Below are positions 22,080 through 35,424 of a stretch of DNA of 64,000 bases, in pieces (positions within the stretch are counted from its first letter, which is position 1; every line of letters starts with the position of its first letter). The stretch comes from Syngnathus acus (Eukaryota; Chordata; Actinopteri; Syngnathiformes; Syngnathidae): NCBI RefSeq assembly GCF_901709675.1, contig NC_051089.1, forward strand, positions 10,351,476-10,415,475, written 5' to 3'. A program made the position numbers and the translations under genes. Under the pieces are notes generated by a model, which worked only from the letters and a program-made list of their open reading frames with translations, made no database searches and was not told the origin of the DNA.

Positions 22080-23423
22080 ATGGGCGAGGAAGTTAACGGC
22101 AACCCTATTAACGAAGAAGACAGACCTGCTAATGGTGATGAAAAGGGCAAATGCTTGAACGATGAAGTCAACTACTACACATTAGAAGATGTACAAAGTC
22201 ATAATATGAGCAACGACACGTGGCTTATCATCCATGACAAAGTTTATGACGTCACGTGTTTCCTCGAAGAGGTAAGGGCCAGCTTTTAAAGTTGACTTAA
22301 GTATTTTGGGCATAACTGCGCCGTTGCTTGGCGTTCGGTTTCGAGTCTCTTCATTTCGGCTAAGACTACTTCCTGGAAGTAGCCGAGTATTCACTGCGTC
22401 ATTTAACTACATCAAATACCCATTGGCTCGTCAAAACTCAAACGCGCATGTGCAAACAGAACAAGTGTTACTAAACTAGGTTACGTTAGTTCATACTTTG
22501 CAGGTAAAAGTGCAATTTCCAGCAGGGGAGGTACCTAAGGTTTGTGATCCTTCACCAGTTGATTAATCATAAGACATTTTTCTTGTGTAAGAGTCATTAT
22601 TAAAAGGAGAGCACCACATACAAAACAACAGAATGACACCAAATTCCTTCCGTATGTTTCAAGCTTAATTGAGCAGAAAAATGCAGAATTGTGGGCCAAT
22701 TGTGTGATTTTATTTTATTTATTGGCTTTGCGTGTAGCATCCGGGAGGTGAGGAGGTGTTGCTGGAGCAAGCTGGTGCAGATGCAACAGAGAGTTTTGAG
22801 GATGTGGGTCACTCCACGGATGCCAGAGAGATGCTGCAGCAGTTCTACATCGGGGAGCTTCACATGGTAAGCGACAATTTCTGCTCGCTTTGACAGTGTT
22901 TGCTTACAGTCTTTTAGAATTATTATTTGTGTAGCACATGAGGTAGTTTGCACATTTTGTGAAGTTGTCAGCCCCCAGTGATTTACAGTAAATGTACCTA
23001 TTGTCTTTGCAGGATGACCGAAAAACGGAAAAGCCAACGGTAAGAACAAAAGTCTTAGGGCTTGACTTTTGAGTTGCAAAGAAAACATCACTTAATGTTT
23101 ATTATCTTCTGTTTGCTGTTGCAGAATGTAAATGTCACTTCAGAAGAATCAAGGTCAGTCATCAAAGTTTCTCTGTAGGAATACGTACATCGGTAAAATG
23201 CACCAATAAGATAAAGTTTGTTATTCTGGGAAAAGAAAATGACTTCATCAAGTAGTGTAATTTTCATGGTGTCATGACATGATCACCATTGTTGACTGTC
23301 AAATATTCTGAAGATATTGATGTTCTTTACCTCGATCTCAGCAACTCCTGGACCACATGGGTGATACCGGCCATTGCTGCAATCGTCATTGGCGTCTTGT
23401 ATCGCTTCTACGTGTCCTCTTGA
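22080..23423 (+). CDS. cyb5b: Cytochrome b5 type B (outer mitochondrial membrane), complete
   Basis: This tail-anchored haem protein passes electrons on the outer mitochondrial membrane, for example to desaturase and amidoxime-reducing systems. Five exons join in frame with GT-AG introns: 22080-22271, 22738-22866, 23013-23039, 23125-23153, 23342-23423, giving 152 aa. The cytochrome b5 domain spans about residues 30-107. The haem-ligand histidines are His65 in HPGG and His89 in VGHS, with the family block [20 protein letters not shown] between them. A hydrophobic segment (about 130-147, [15 protein letters not shown]) followed by the short tail RFYVSS is the membrane anchor; the basic tail fits the mitochondrial isoform rather than the ER form. 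The start ATG has an AACATGG context. An in-frame ATG at 22029 would add 17 residues with no visible homology. Introns are small except the first (466 bp). Confidence 0.95.
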
Positions 23424-24515
23424 GTGCCAAGATTCCCAATTGATCTCATTATCTTCATCCGGGGGCCTTGAAATCTTTGACCAAAACCACCTCACAGAGT
23501 TTACCTCCTCGAACCGTCTGACAATAGAGAGGGAGGACAGTACGTAATTGTCAGTAATTGTCTCCCCTCAACTCGTCATCCAGCAAGCCCAGCAAACAGA
23601 CATTCGAGGAGAGATTATTCAACTCACTGCTCCAGCTTCTTATTTCATCTATCTTTTTGCCTCTCCTTGTCATTGTTTTATTTAATTATGCATCTGTTTG
23701 ACTCACTTTGGTCTGTGTTTGATTTTATTCGTCCACTTAAACAAAGAATCGGAAAGTTTACAAACAAGGAAACGCCAGTGAGATTTTTGATCTAATCATG
23801 ATGGTGGTATCAGCATATTGTTTTTAATTTGCATTTGTGAGGGGGAAAAAAAAGTCACTTTCATCACTGCTAAAGTTAAACTTTTTGATTGCACCCTTCA
23901 TGAATTAGTCAGTCAGTTTATGCATAACATAATTATTGTCATTGCAGTACCTAAATTGTTTTCCCTCTAAATAGTGGCATTAACTGCAAATCTATACTTG
24001 CCAAGGAAGGATACAAAATAGAAGTAGGATTTCTATAACTGTTTTCTTGTCAAAATTGAATGGCTTAAGTGTATTATTAACCTGTCACAAATATTTTGAG
24101 TGGATTGTATCGCCAGAGTTTGAGTACTGAGTTTTGTAAGTTGCCTCAATTTCAATTGCTTTTTTTCTGGAAAATTTAGGAAGGCATATGTTAAACTCCA
24201 AAGTGTGAAAAATATCATGAACCCTATCAGTTTAGCAAAAATATTACCTATTCAGTTATAAACTATACATTGCTGTCTATTTTCTTTATATTGTACCATT
24301 TGGTATATATTGTCCACCAGTGCAATTGAAAACCCATTATCTTATGTTGCCTGCTTTCAAATATTTGGGTCTGGACTTACTGCTGCTTACCCGTAATCAT
24401 ACACAGCCATGGAAGGAGTCTACATTTGCTATGCTGACAGCTCTTGTGTCGTCTTCACCTGCCATTATGTCATTAAAAACCTGATGAAAATAAATCTTAT
24501 ACAATTATATTCACC
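23424..24515 (+). terminator. cyb5b: cyb5b 3' UTR with AATAAA poly(A) signal
   Basis: After the TGA the sequence is AT-rich and non-coding. A canonical AATAAA lies at 24489-24494, with an ATTAAA at about 24472, implying a 3' UTR of about 1.09 kb. No earlier canonical signal stood out. Confidence 0.6.
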
Positions 24516-27500
24516 ACTGTTAATTCTTTGAGACCTCAAACCTGCATGTTTGGTTAATTGAAGATTTGGAATTATCCATTGGTTTGGTTGTGACTCTAGA
24601 TAGTTGACTACAGTATTTACAGTATAGTCCTACAATTGACTGACATGTCAAAGGTTAGGGTTAGGGTTATTCATGACCATCATTACCCAATTAAATGTCA
24701 TAATTAAATGTCTCTAAGAATCAAAATGCAGATGAAACAGATGAATAAGTCAGATTCAGGGGCAATGAGCCCTAAAATGGATTGATTGTTAATTCAATTA
24801 ATTAATAGGCAAGACTTTTTAGGTACTTGGTTCATAAACCTAAGAATAGTGTTGGCCTGCACTTTGATACTCTGAACACAAGGGGGCACTACTAGCACAA
24901 TATAAATAAAATATTAACAGGCTCATTAAAGCCACTCAAATGGAGACAGCAGGTAAAGTCAGTGGGCACATTACATGCAAGGCCGTCCGTCACGCGTGGT
25001 TGAAATTATGTTACACACTGAGGAAGAGCAGCAATTGGCACATTTTTTTTCCTTTTACTGACCATGTAGCATGAGATGATACCATCTGTGTTACTGAAAG
25101 GCATTATAATCAACAGAGATATGGGGCCTTCACTACACATTTAAATGTGATGTAAAATGGGTAAATCGTACTTGGCCAAAGACTCGTTTTTCTACAGACT
25201 GGGGTTTGCAGTCAAAGTGAGGTGGCCGTGCAGTATCTGTTTAAAATGTGCAGAACTAAGGGGGAAAATGAAGAGAGGAGCTTTTTCTCTAAAACAATCA
25301 AATGTAATCAAATTTAAATAGACTATCTTGCCCATTTCCAAGCTATATATAAATTGTTCTGCTTTTCTTTGGTTAGGGTTTCGAAGCAGTGTTTCAAACT
25401 TGGGTTAGAGATTTGAAGTAGGGTTTCCAATTAGGGTTAGGGGTTCAAATAAAGTTCAGAGTTTGGAAGTAGGGTTTCAAACTAGGGTTACTGTTTAGAA
25501 ATAGGGTTTCAAACTAGGGTTATTGTTTGGAAATATGGTTTTATACTTTGGTTTTATATGTACTGTATATAATTCCAAAATCCCATCTGCGCCCCCGCAA
25601 TGAAGCCTTCATCTCAACACGAGAGCCTGTCAATTACTTCAGTGAGAGGCGAGGCTGCTAATGCACATCAGTCCTGGGAGGCTGCTTGCAGCAAAGACTG
25701 TAAAAACACTTAGGGATGCTGAGCGGAGAAAAATAACACACAAACATGATCTTTGAAAGTTCAACTTCACAGGATACATGCTCATCATGATTGGATACGG
25801 CATGGACAAATGTTAGATTTGCTCTCGGTGGTGTCGCCAATTCAAGACACACACACCTACGTCAAGAGGAGCCGCATGACAGGTGTTCTGTCCGCTGAGA
25901 AAAACCCCAGGAGTGTTATAAAAGCTTTGACAACTGCCTAAAAGCTTCACTAAAACAAGCCACTTCTCTCCTGAGGGACCAGGAGGTCATTTAGGAAAAT
26001 TCACATGCTTTCTTGCATGCGAGTCAGAGTCACCTCTGGTGACACCTCAGCTGGAACTTGGCACACTCCAGCAGGATGAAAAGTGTCGCTCCCTTGACAT
26101 CAAAGGGAAAATGCATGAAATAACATTTTCAAATATATAACTAGTAGAGAGCAGAGAAAGCACTCACTCCCATTTCAAATTGTTATCCAACATTAAGGCT
26201 ATTTTCATAAAATGCTCAACTATTCAACTCCGAAAACCGCATAAAACTAATCAAGATTGTATGTGAGGTCATTAGTGCATATTATTCCATACCTTAAAAG
26301 GATGTTTTCCTTCTTTAGGCATTTTCAGCAGAACAAAATTAATGTTTTGTTTATAATGACAATGTTAACCTAATTATTTTTCACGTATAAATAATACCTT
26401 CAACATCCTCATGGTATATTTACATGATATTGTACTTTTTTACAATTGCTAACCATCATCTACATTCTAACTTATCTCTTCATATCTGAAAAATGCATAA
26501 ATTAATGGAAGACAACATATAGTATCTATTTAGGGTTTCCATTGTTATATTTTATATTTCAAATTGGGTAACACGTTGTCCTATGAATCAAAGACGAAGG
26601 TGAAAAACGCTACTCGATTTCTTATGTGAAGAGCAAAGAGCCGATAAATGGCAAGCGATAAAAGATTCCGCCAAGTTTGCCACACGTGCTTCTGGTCAAA
26701 TATTTGTCCAGATTTATAAAAGCGACCTCTGTGTTAATGCATGCTGATATGGCACGCCGTAAACAGAGCAGCAGCAATGTTTATATACCTTGGAGCTCCA
26801 AAAAAGAAAAGGAGAGCATTCAGTTGAATACAAATGCCAGATAAAAGTAGATGTCGCCCTTTGAGCTGGTGTCGTATAAGACAAATGATGCAGGAAAAAG
26901 GCAACTCACTAAAGATGGTTTAGATATTTTATCTTGTTGTGCTGTTAATAAGAGTAGGATGAATTTAAATATTGTCATAAATCCTAAGTACTGTCCCAAT
27001 CCTTTTCTTTTCTGTCAGTGACCATAAAATGTGTTTTAAACTTGAATTTTTAAAACCTGTGAATTTTAAAAACTTGTGGCATCGTTTCAAATGGAATGAT
27101 CACGTCGAGTTGACTTTTCAACACGGGCCAAAAATGTTATCCAATTTGAATCTAATTACGCACTAGCATACATTACATGACATATCCAAACCGCCAAACC
27201 ATGTTTACGTTTTGTGTACCGTTTGTTTTTTGTTTTGTTTTTTTCAAAATCAGAATTTTTGAAACAGCTCTTGTAACATATTTCCTATGATTGAACAGGT
27301 GTTCCCAATGTTGTTACCAGTGTTTTAGGGTTCAATATTTTGCTGATAGTGAAGCCCACCAGCCAGATAAAACCTCGAGGATAATAAGCTAGTCTCGCTT
27401 CATAATCACCGCACAGCTTTCTAATTTTCCTTCCACCGTCCGTGCTCATTGAATCATCATAGATTGGATTATTAAGGGTGTCGGCCTACCAGGACATTTT

Positions 27501-28100
27501 CAATGCACATGGTTTGATTAAACTCTTAAAAACTTGACAGAACTGGAATTACAAGCTCCCGAATTCATCATGAAATGAAAGGGCAGGAAAAAGAAAGCAC
27601 TTTTTACTTTACTTTCCCGCAACAAAAACAAACGCTTAATAATAGCACTCAGAACACTGCCAATGCCAAACTGATAAGGGGCAAAAATGTTTTTTAATGT
27701 TCTGAGGATGATATTGATGAAAGTACTTTGCTGATTTCCATAAAACTTTATATTGGGCTGGAGCACGAACCAAGGGAAAAAAACAATTCAAAGTTGGTGT
27801 TGAGCCAGCATTTTGTTTTTAACAGTCTGGGTCTAATGATGCATTTTGTTTACCTCTTGTATTGTTGCCAATACACACAACCTGCAGACCATGCAGTATT
27901 TTGTCAAACTAAGGAGCTCACACAGTTCAAAAGGCATAATGCTTTATTTCTTAGATTATTCGTAACCCATATATTATCAAAAGTTAATCTCTTATTTCAC
28001 ATACAAAAATAATTTAAACAAAAATCTTACAAGTAATGGAGTTTTTTGAATGCACAAAAGTGTGAAGGGTCTCCATGATGGCGTAACACAACGCAAAGGC
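24516..28100. other. Intergenic stretch between cyb5b and the GPCR gene
   Basis: No exon with splice support was found. Contents: telomere-like TTAGGG copies at about 24,655 and 25,370-25,550, AT-rich sequence, and a complex block at about 27,340-27,520 that could be a conserved non-coding element. Confidence 0.5.
25370..25555 (+). repeat. Degenerate TTAGGG-like minisatellite
   Basis: Imperfect tandem units of roughly 32-50 bp, each opening with a variant of AGGGTTTCAAACTAGGGTTA and closing with GTTTGGAAATA. The last two full units are near-identical and 32 bp long; the earlier units are longer and more diverged. The core matches the vertebrate telomere repeat with decay. Confidence 0.7.
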
Positions 28101-28914
28101 TAAAACACATTTAATAGTAGTTGAAAATGGAAGTTCTGTGTTGGTCGCCTTCCCTTGCATCATAAGCAGTGTTCACAGCAGACGTCACCTGCACGAGGCC
28201 CCCCCCCCCCCCGGGTGGCCGACGTTAGATGTACAGATGAGGCGCTTTCGCAGCAAAACATACTACCTAAGAAGTTACCCAAGTAATCTTCTGGCAGCAC
28301 AGCCGTGGTGACCTTTCTACAGTGTCACAGCTTAATTATTTTTCTCCTTGCATACACTCAAACGGCGTGACTTAAAGGTTAACCTCTCACAGCTGTTATA
28401 TGTCAACATCTCCCATCCCCGCATTTAAAAATGAGGATGAGGCGGGCAGCAAACATCCTTCAATGTATTCACAGTCACGTACTCGGGCAAACGAATGGAC
28501 GTCTACGGAATAGGACATTAAAATACAAAATTTTCGTCGCAATGTTTAATAAAGACAGTTGGCACGTGCTGCGCAGGCTAGGCTGGAGCCTCAATCTAAA
28601 ACTACTGAAAGGTGGTTAAAGAGGTACATTCGGTCCTTACCACACTGTGGCTGGGTTGGGGGAAATAAAACAAAACAAAACAAATGGACAAACAAAAATC
28701 CACAGAAGTTATAAACAGAACACAATCTTTCAACTGAATGCTAGGAAATAAAAAGAAATAAAACAAATATAAAGCAAATGATATTTTACAGTACATGTTA
28801 TTGCAACCCGTGTCATCACAGCCTAGTAAGAGCAACTAAACATTTGCATGTCAACTCCAGTCCACTTTGTGTAGCTTCTGCCAAATAAAAGCACAAGTCC
28901 TCTCCTGAGAGCGA

Positions 28915-31748
28915 CTAGGCTAAGGTCATCAGCGTGCAGGTGGAGGAAACACTTGATGAGCGCTCCTGGGCTTGGTTGTCCAGAGAGCTTGAGCCAATTG
29001 CAATCTCGGATGCTCCGCACCATCCCAGAGTATTGACCAGTGACGGACAGAGGGCGTGAGCCAGTCTGTGCATGATGAGGTGGAATTTTTGTCGGAAGCT
29101 TTTGTTGATCCAAAAGTAGAAGATGCAGTTGAGGAAACCATTGGACGTTGGTAGCCAGACCACCACAAATTCTAGCCACTCTGGTACTGAGCTCCCTGAC
29201 AGTGCTGCGTTAATGAACAAAATGAATTAGCACTCACAATATACTGTATACAGTTTATACAGAGTTACCTCACAGGTTTTCATTTGTGACCACAATTTAA
29301 TCTATAACAACATCAACTCGATATTTTGCTGATTTTCTTGCCATTTTTCAAACTTCTATGTTGAATCAGTCAAAAAAAAAAAGTATACTACAGCTTCAAC
29401 CAGTACAACGAACTTAAACAGAAGCACAAGCAGGTGCTGATTATAGGCTGCGTTCAGAAATTAATGCGAGTCGAGTACGCTCGGCCTCCCGCAAAGATGA
29501 TGAAACACCCACCTGGTAACTACAATCAAGTTTTTTCTCATTAGTTCAAAATGGCTATAACCTTCACCATAATCCTACATCACATTAGAGCCTTCATCTG
29601 TGCCTTTAAAGTGTCCAAATACATCAGGACCTCCTTGTATACAATATGTACATGAAACCTCCTCAAGGTCAGCCCAGAGTCTCAAATAAGAAGGGGGGGG
29701 GGGGAAAAAACTAAAACAGATAATCACTCAGCACATGCATACATTTAAGAGTGAGCTTTGCAGGGATTTTCTTGGATATCAGATTAATGGCAAGCCTCTT
29801 TGGAAAAAGGTCTTCAATTCTAAAAATACTCAGCACTAAGTCCACATTCAGTCTTGGTTACGGCACGACAGCAAAATGGCTGAAGTTGATGAGAACCTTT
29901 CCAAAAAGGCACGACTCATGAAATTGCCCTTAAATCAGTGTATTCATGCACAGGCGTCCATAAAAAGGGCCATTCCACCAAGTCTTATAATTTATGGAGG
30001 GTGTTGCAGAGACAGGATATAAGCATGAAAAGCAGGACTTACAATCAAATAATCCAAAGTCAACTCGCGTTCAGAAATATTGGATACGACTATTTCTTCA
30101 AGGAATTCAAAGTTTAAAATGCAGGCATGTCAATAATAGCCTATCATACTTTTTAGTTGCCACGTTCCTAAAACTTTTACCAGCTCTTCGTAATGTATCA
30201 AATTGGTACGGGCCTTAAAAGAATGTTTTCTCAAAGATTGTAGGAGAATTCAGAAGCGACCCCAATGATCAATATCAACTATAAACCCTTGTAGGTAAAC
30301 TAGGTGCTAAGACTGGCAAGGATGATGTGAGAAAGTCATCCAAAATGTCAGCATCTGCATTTATCAGATGCTGATAAAGAAAATGTGAGTTGAATAATAA
30401 TATTTTTTTAAGACTTGTCTCGATCATTAACAAAACACTATATGATATAAAAGTCATTTTCCAAAGTGCTGGGAACACTTTCATCTTCCTTTTACTTCAT
30501 CCTCATATATCATCATTAGCATTTTTGTAGAATTGTTAAGGTTTGTAAAAACAAAAGTATATATATTTGTGGGGGGGCACATGTTACCCCCCAGGGGTGT
30601 CAAACTCATTTTTATCACGGGCCGCATTGTAGTCATAGCTTCTTTCGGAGAGCCATTATGACTTTCAACCCAAATAAATGTATGTGCACCTCATATTATA
30701 TACAGTAAAAGCTACAAAACAAACTGACAAATAACTCGTTTTCAAATCAGATGAGTTAAAACTGGTCAAATATAAAAAAAAAAAAAAGATTAAAAGTGAA
30801 GACAATTTGCAATTGTAGTAATGACACACGAATTTGATGCACAATTTGTCTTCGGCGGCCACATACAATGATGTGGCGGGCCGTATCAGGCCCCCGGGCC
30901 TTGAGTTTGACACCTGTGGTTTAGAATGTGTTTTTTTGACAGTGACTTTCACACAAGCGCTTACCGTTGTAGATCATAGCCGCAATGCACGGCGTCCAGC
31001 AAGTAAAGTAAGCAGCCATGACTGGCACCAACACCCTGGAGGCCACGTTGTGTCTCCTCCGGTGCGCGCGCTTGAACTGGCGCAGTTTGCGGCTCTGTCT
31101 CCGGGCAGCGCACCACACTCGAATGTTGGCGTAGGTCATGACCGCTGAGCACGGGAAAAAGATGACACAGGCCAAGCTCAGCGAGTAGCCCACGTTGGTG
31201 GAATAGGATGGGTTGCAGACCAGCGACGCGTTGGAGAAGTGGACCTGGATGATGCCATTCGGGAAGCATATGGGCGCCAGGAGGCACGGTGGGAAGCACC
31301 AGGAGAAGGCGATCAGGAGCAAAGTCCGCCTCCTGGTCATCATGGACGAGTACTTGAGGGGATAGAGCACCGCGATGTATCTCTCCAGGCTGATGGTGGC
31401 CAGCGTGTACATGCACGTCGAGTACACGGTAGCGTTGCAAAAGGCCACCAGGTGACACAGCTGGTCGGGCCCGTCCGTGTAGTCCTTCAGGAGACTCACC
31501 CACAGGTTCAAGGGCATGACCAGCAGTCCAAAGGCGGAGTCCGCGACCGTCAGGGAGAGCAGGAAATAGCGGGAGCTCCTCGACCAGCCCGACACGGTGG
31601 ACGTGATCACCAGGAGAACCGCGATGTTCCCCAAAGTGATCATCACCCCCAGAGCGATGATCACGCTCACCTTGACGGAGCGGTGGTGGAACTGCACCAT
31701 CCTTTCGGCGTCCGAATCCACGCTGGAGAAGTTAAGCGAGGCGTTCAT
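28915..31748 (-). CDS. Orphan class A (rhodopsin-like) GPCR, complete, two exons
   Basis: Exons 31748-30965 and 29204-28915 join in frame (donor ACG|GTAAGC, acceptor ACGCAG) to give 357 aa. The chosen Met opens with glycosylation sites (NAS, NFS). Seven membrane segments fall at about 27-49, 61-83, 98-120, 142-161, 187-207, 237-259 and 270-292. Visible class A marks: N41 in TM1, LTVAD with D70, C98 pairing with C178, ERY (122-124) in place of DRY, and CWTP (250-253) in TM6. TM7 has NCIFY (287-291) in place of NPxxY, as GPR21/GPR52 do (NCVIY). ICL3 is short and basic; the tail is Ser-rich. The intron falls between TM6 and TM7. I cannot name the receptor: it has an aminergic/orphan look, some TM7 likeness to GPR21/52, and no residues that identify a ligand. 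Confidence 0.88.
30591..30919. mobile_element. MITE with about 17-bp inverted repeats in the GPCR intron
   Basis: The left end CAGGGGTGTCAAACTCA and the right end, read in reverse complement, CACAGGTGTCAAACTCA form terminal inverted repeats about 325 bp apart. The inside has the GGGCCGCA and GGCGGGCCG blocks typical of a fish-wide non-autonomous element starting with GTGTCAAACTCA. No coding region and no clear target duplication. Its edge is only about 45 bp from the GPCR splice donor. Confidence 0.65.
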
Positions 31749-32639
31749 GGTTTTTCCCTCAACAAACCATGTTTGAAGGGGAATTATTGCTGCGTTAAAA
31801 AGTGGTGCGACCAAGACAGCAGGGTACGGGCTGATGTTCAAAAGGAGGTCGTCCAAGAACTTCTTGCAGACGTTTGCACAAGCAGCTGCACACCTGTAGC
31901 AATTAGTGCAGGGCAGGTACAAGCTGACTCCCAGAATCACGGGCAGGATCACATCATTTCCATGCAGTTCTGCATGCATACATGCATAGTGCTCGAAAAG
32001 AATCGAAGAAAAAGTTAGATATATAAAAGTTGGATATAAAATCTACTACATTTCTGACAGCACCAGATTCGACCTTCTTTAAACTTTTAAATGCACGTCA
32101 AACTGTTCAACATGTCATACTTTTTTTTATTTTTTATAGCACAACTTGCGCTTCTTTGACAAGGAGTGTAAAGGAAACATTAAAAAGAATCTTCATGTTC
32201 TACTGTGTGCCTTGCTGAGTCTCTCTCTCTTTAAATATTTGTATAAAATCCACTTAATTAGTCCTTTTTGTCCAATTTTTTTCACATAAAAATCCGGATC
32301 AGAATATCAAGGTCGCCGTTAAGTTTGTCCAATCTTTTGTAACCGCTTAATTTGAGCTACAGGCACATGACACTGTGAGGTGATTTATCACAATTTAGCC
32401 ATCCAACAATAACAGTGAGTCAGTCAACAATAAATCATTGCTAAAATGAGCATATAGAAAATGTATGTATGCTGTACAACATCCGAGCAGGCCTAACATT
32501 TTCTAACCAATCATGTCAAAGTTCTACTATCACGCATCAATCAGGCTTGTGTCACACAACATGCTTTTGTGCACCAGTAGATATTTAAAGTTATTTATGT
32601 TTTATTCCCCATTTCTAAAACATCTGGCTTAATTCATTT

Positions 32640-32715
32640 GAATTGTACAGTTTACAGGTCCCATTAATTCACAAAAACTTGACATTTGATACAGGGGGGG
32701 GTGTAAACTTTTATA
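32640..32715 (+). repeat. Possible fragment of another fish interspersed repeat
   Basis: CAGTTTACAGGTCCCATTAA, then ACTTGACATTTGATACAGGG and GTGTAAACTTTTATATTTGC resemble the ends of the same group of repeats as at 51,395-51,626. Weak. Confidence 0.3.
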
Positions 32716-35407
32716 TTTGCTGTAAATGGTTGCCGCCAGCTGCTCACCTCCAAAATGTGGCACAGCAAAAAGGAGGAGCAGGAAAGATGGTCTCTCACCA
32801 ACCAATCTGTTTGGCAGTTTGTGACAGCCAGGTGATTAAAGACGGTATATACCGGCTTACCTCTGAACACTGTGAGCCAATTCCCTGCACCCTCAGGCAT
32901 GGTAATATAACCCGGAATTGATCACATCTACAGATAAAAACATGCAGCCCTACATGTCAGTGTCCCATTTTATATGAAATATACAGGATTCAATGATAAC
33001 ATTGGAAACTGGTTTACATCCATATTAATGAGGCATTCTGGAATGTCGGAATGACTTGTTTTTATTTGTTTGCATTTTGACTGACGTTGACATTTACAGT
33101 AAGTGAAATGAATGGAAATGTGTTCCTACTTCCCAAAAAATAGCAGTGTTTTTTAATAAGACAAATAGCACTCCATAATATTGTACATTAAAAAAAACAT
33201 ATCCTACTAACAGGATTAAATAGAAGTTTGAAACTGTTTGTGCATTATGATCAATTCATTGGAGCTCCCTCTGGTGTGTGTGACTTGGCTACTACCCACA
33301 GGCGGCAGTATAATAATATACGACGTACTGACTTTCCCAAATAGTGTAAGTGACTTAGTCATTGCAATATTAGCCATGTTTGGCAGTAGGTAAATAATAT
33401 ATGCCTATGAGTATTATTATATTGCCCGTTTACATGTGTTGCTGCATCATGTGTGTTTAAATATCCGTTGTATGTTACAAAAGCATTAAACTAGCAGACT
33501 GAAGTTATGTGGGTGTTTCAAATACACAATTTGTAGTTCTTTCTTTTCTGTTCATTTTGAATGTAAAGTTCAACCGGGATTGCCATTTAACAGCTTGAAG
33601 CCTCTCTTTTGAAGATTTGTTCACGATCTGCCCAACTGTGGCTTGTTGTGAAGAGAGTTGAGTAGAGTTGGCCACCATACAGCCCTCGTATCTCAAATTT
33701 TTGCTGGCATGTTAAATAAAGAAAGCCAATCTTGAGAAACCACTGTGCCTTAAGTAGAGCACAGCAGCTGCTATACTATGTGAACCACATGAAAAAAAAA
33801 TGTATGCATTCTGATAAAGCCCTTAGGCACTGCCTTACTACCAGGATTCCTTTGGGAGAACTGACAGCTACCTGCTTTTTGATATATTACTTCCTCACTG
33901 TCCAACATGAAGCATACAGTAGGTATTAGGCTGTTGGACTCTTGCTCTGCGATTAATATTCTATTTTTTCATCCTCTCCCTGGTCCTCTTTTTTCATGTT
34001 ATGAAAGGCTGCGGAAGCATCAATGATCCGCTGCTACTGTACTGTATCTTCCTTAAAGTCATGCTGAAGCACTCATCTGAAAACATCACATCTTAGGGAA
34101 ACATTTAGAGTCAACTTTATATTGTCCTAATGTCATTTTAGCAAGTTTGATCCCATTACCCTTTGGATCCTCAAACTTTTGTAAGATTCGTGTACACACA
34201 TAACCACCTGATGGTCAGGTCTACAATCACAGGCTTAACCTCATCAAGTGTTATGGGGTGAATCTGTTTTGACTCTTGGGAATGACAACGACAAAATGGT
34301 TCCATCATATGCAATGGCAGTTTGTTTATTATTTTCTGTCATGTTTGGAAAATGTCATTTTGAGCTGTGAGGACAGTTAAAGCTGGAAGAAGGCACTGAA
34401 TATGCTTTTGTAACTTGGAAAATGTGGTAAAAAATTTATTTATCCAGAAATAACGTTTTCTAAACAGTTTTTGTTTTCAAGCGATTCATTTTTGTACACA
34501 ACCTCTCTTCAGCCTTTTAAAACCCCCTTGCGCATTGTGTGCAAAAGATTTTTAAGATAAATTGAGGCAGTCGGGTTTTCTTCTCTTCCACTGAGGATAT
34601 GTTCTTGTATCCAAGCCTCTTGGAATACAATAAACATTTCACCTTTGAAAAATAAATAAATGGTAAAACACAATAATGTACTGTATCTGAAAACATTTTG
34701 GCTTGGTTGTCCGGCACAGTCATGCCACAGTCCAGGATGAGCGTCTAGTACAATAATTACTGAACTAAATGCCTGGACGGTTAGTTCAGCAGCAAGCACC
34801 GAGTTTTTGTAAGGATTCAGAGAAATGAAGTTTAATATCCCATGTATTTTTGCACAGTGTGACCTGGCATTGTATACAAACTATAAAATCTTCATCTGAA
34901 CCCTGCTCGTCTCCTCCTTCTCCAAGCCAGGGCTTTCCATATGACAAACACATATTGCTTATTTGTGGACTGCATTACATCTAAACCAGTGGGAAAGGGC
35001 AGCCGGCTACTTCCTGTTGGTCGCTTAGCAACAAGCACCAAGCTTGTATCATGCTGCCGTCAGTCCTGCGGCACCCAAACAGAGTACGGTGGATAAGCGC
35101 CTTAATCCATTCATGAATCCACACTTTTTGCTGTGTTGAAAACCTTTTGTTTTTTTCACTGGACACTGAGAGATCACTTTTCGCGTGTTTTGTGTTGGCA
35201 GGATACATGTAGGTGTGTACACAAGTGGGCTTTGCATGAGTAAATATAGTAGATCCCAGGCGACCACAGAAAAAATTGAGAGACAGAGCTTATGTATTTG
35301 TCCATGCTTGCAATTGAATATCCTGTGAGTGGGCGGACTCCTCCACAGGCCTCCTACTTCGTGCAGAGCTTCCGATGTGGAGGAAGGTAGCCATTGATTT
35401 CATTTGT

Positions 35408-35424
35408 ATTTGTGTGTGTGTGTA
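35408..35424 (+). repeat. (GT)n microsatellite
   Basis: A short TGTGTGTGTGTG run followed by GAGTGAGCGAGTG. Confidence 0.7.

Noticed and set aside
30961-31503. Second long minus-strand open frame in the GPCR exon
   Set aside because: It is a shifted-frame shadow of the receptor with Pro/His/Arg-rich composition and no membrane segments.
31239-32018. Long plus-strand open frame (259 codons) over the GPCR exon
   Set aside because: It is antisense to the GPCR exon, has low-complexity His/Gln/Gly-rich composition, and no known family; the minus-strand receptor explains it.
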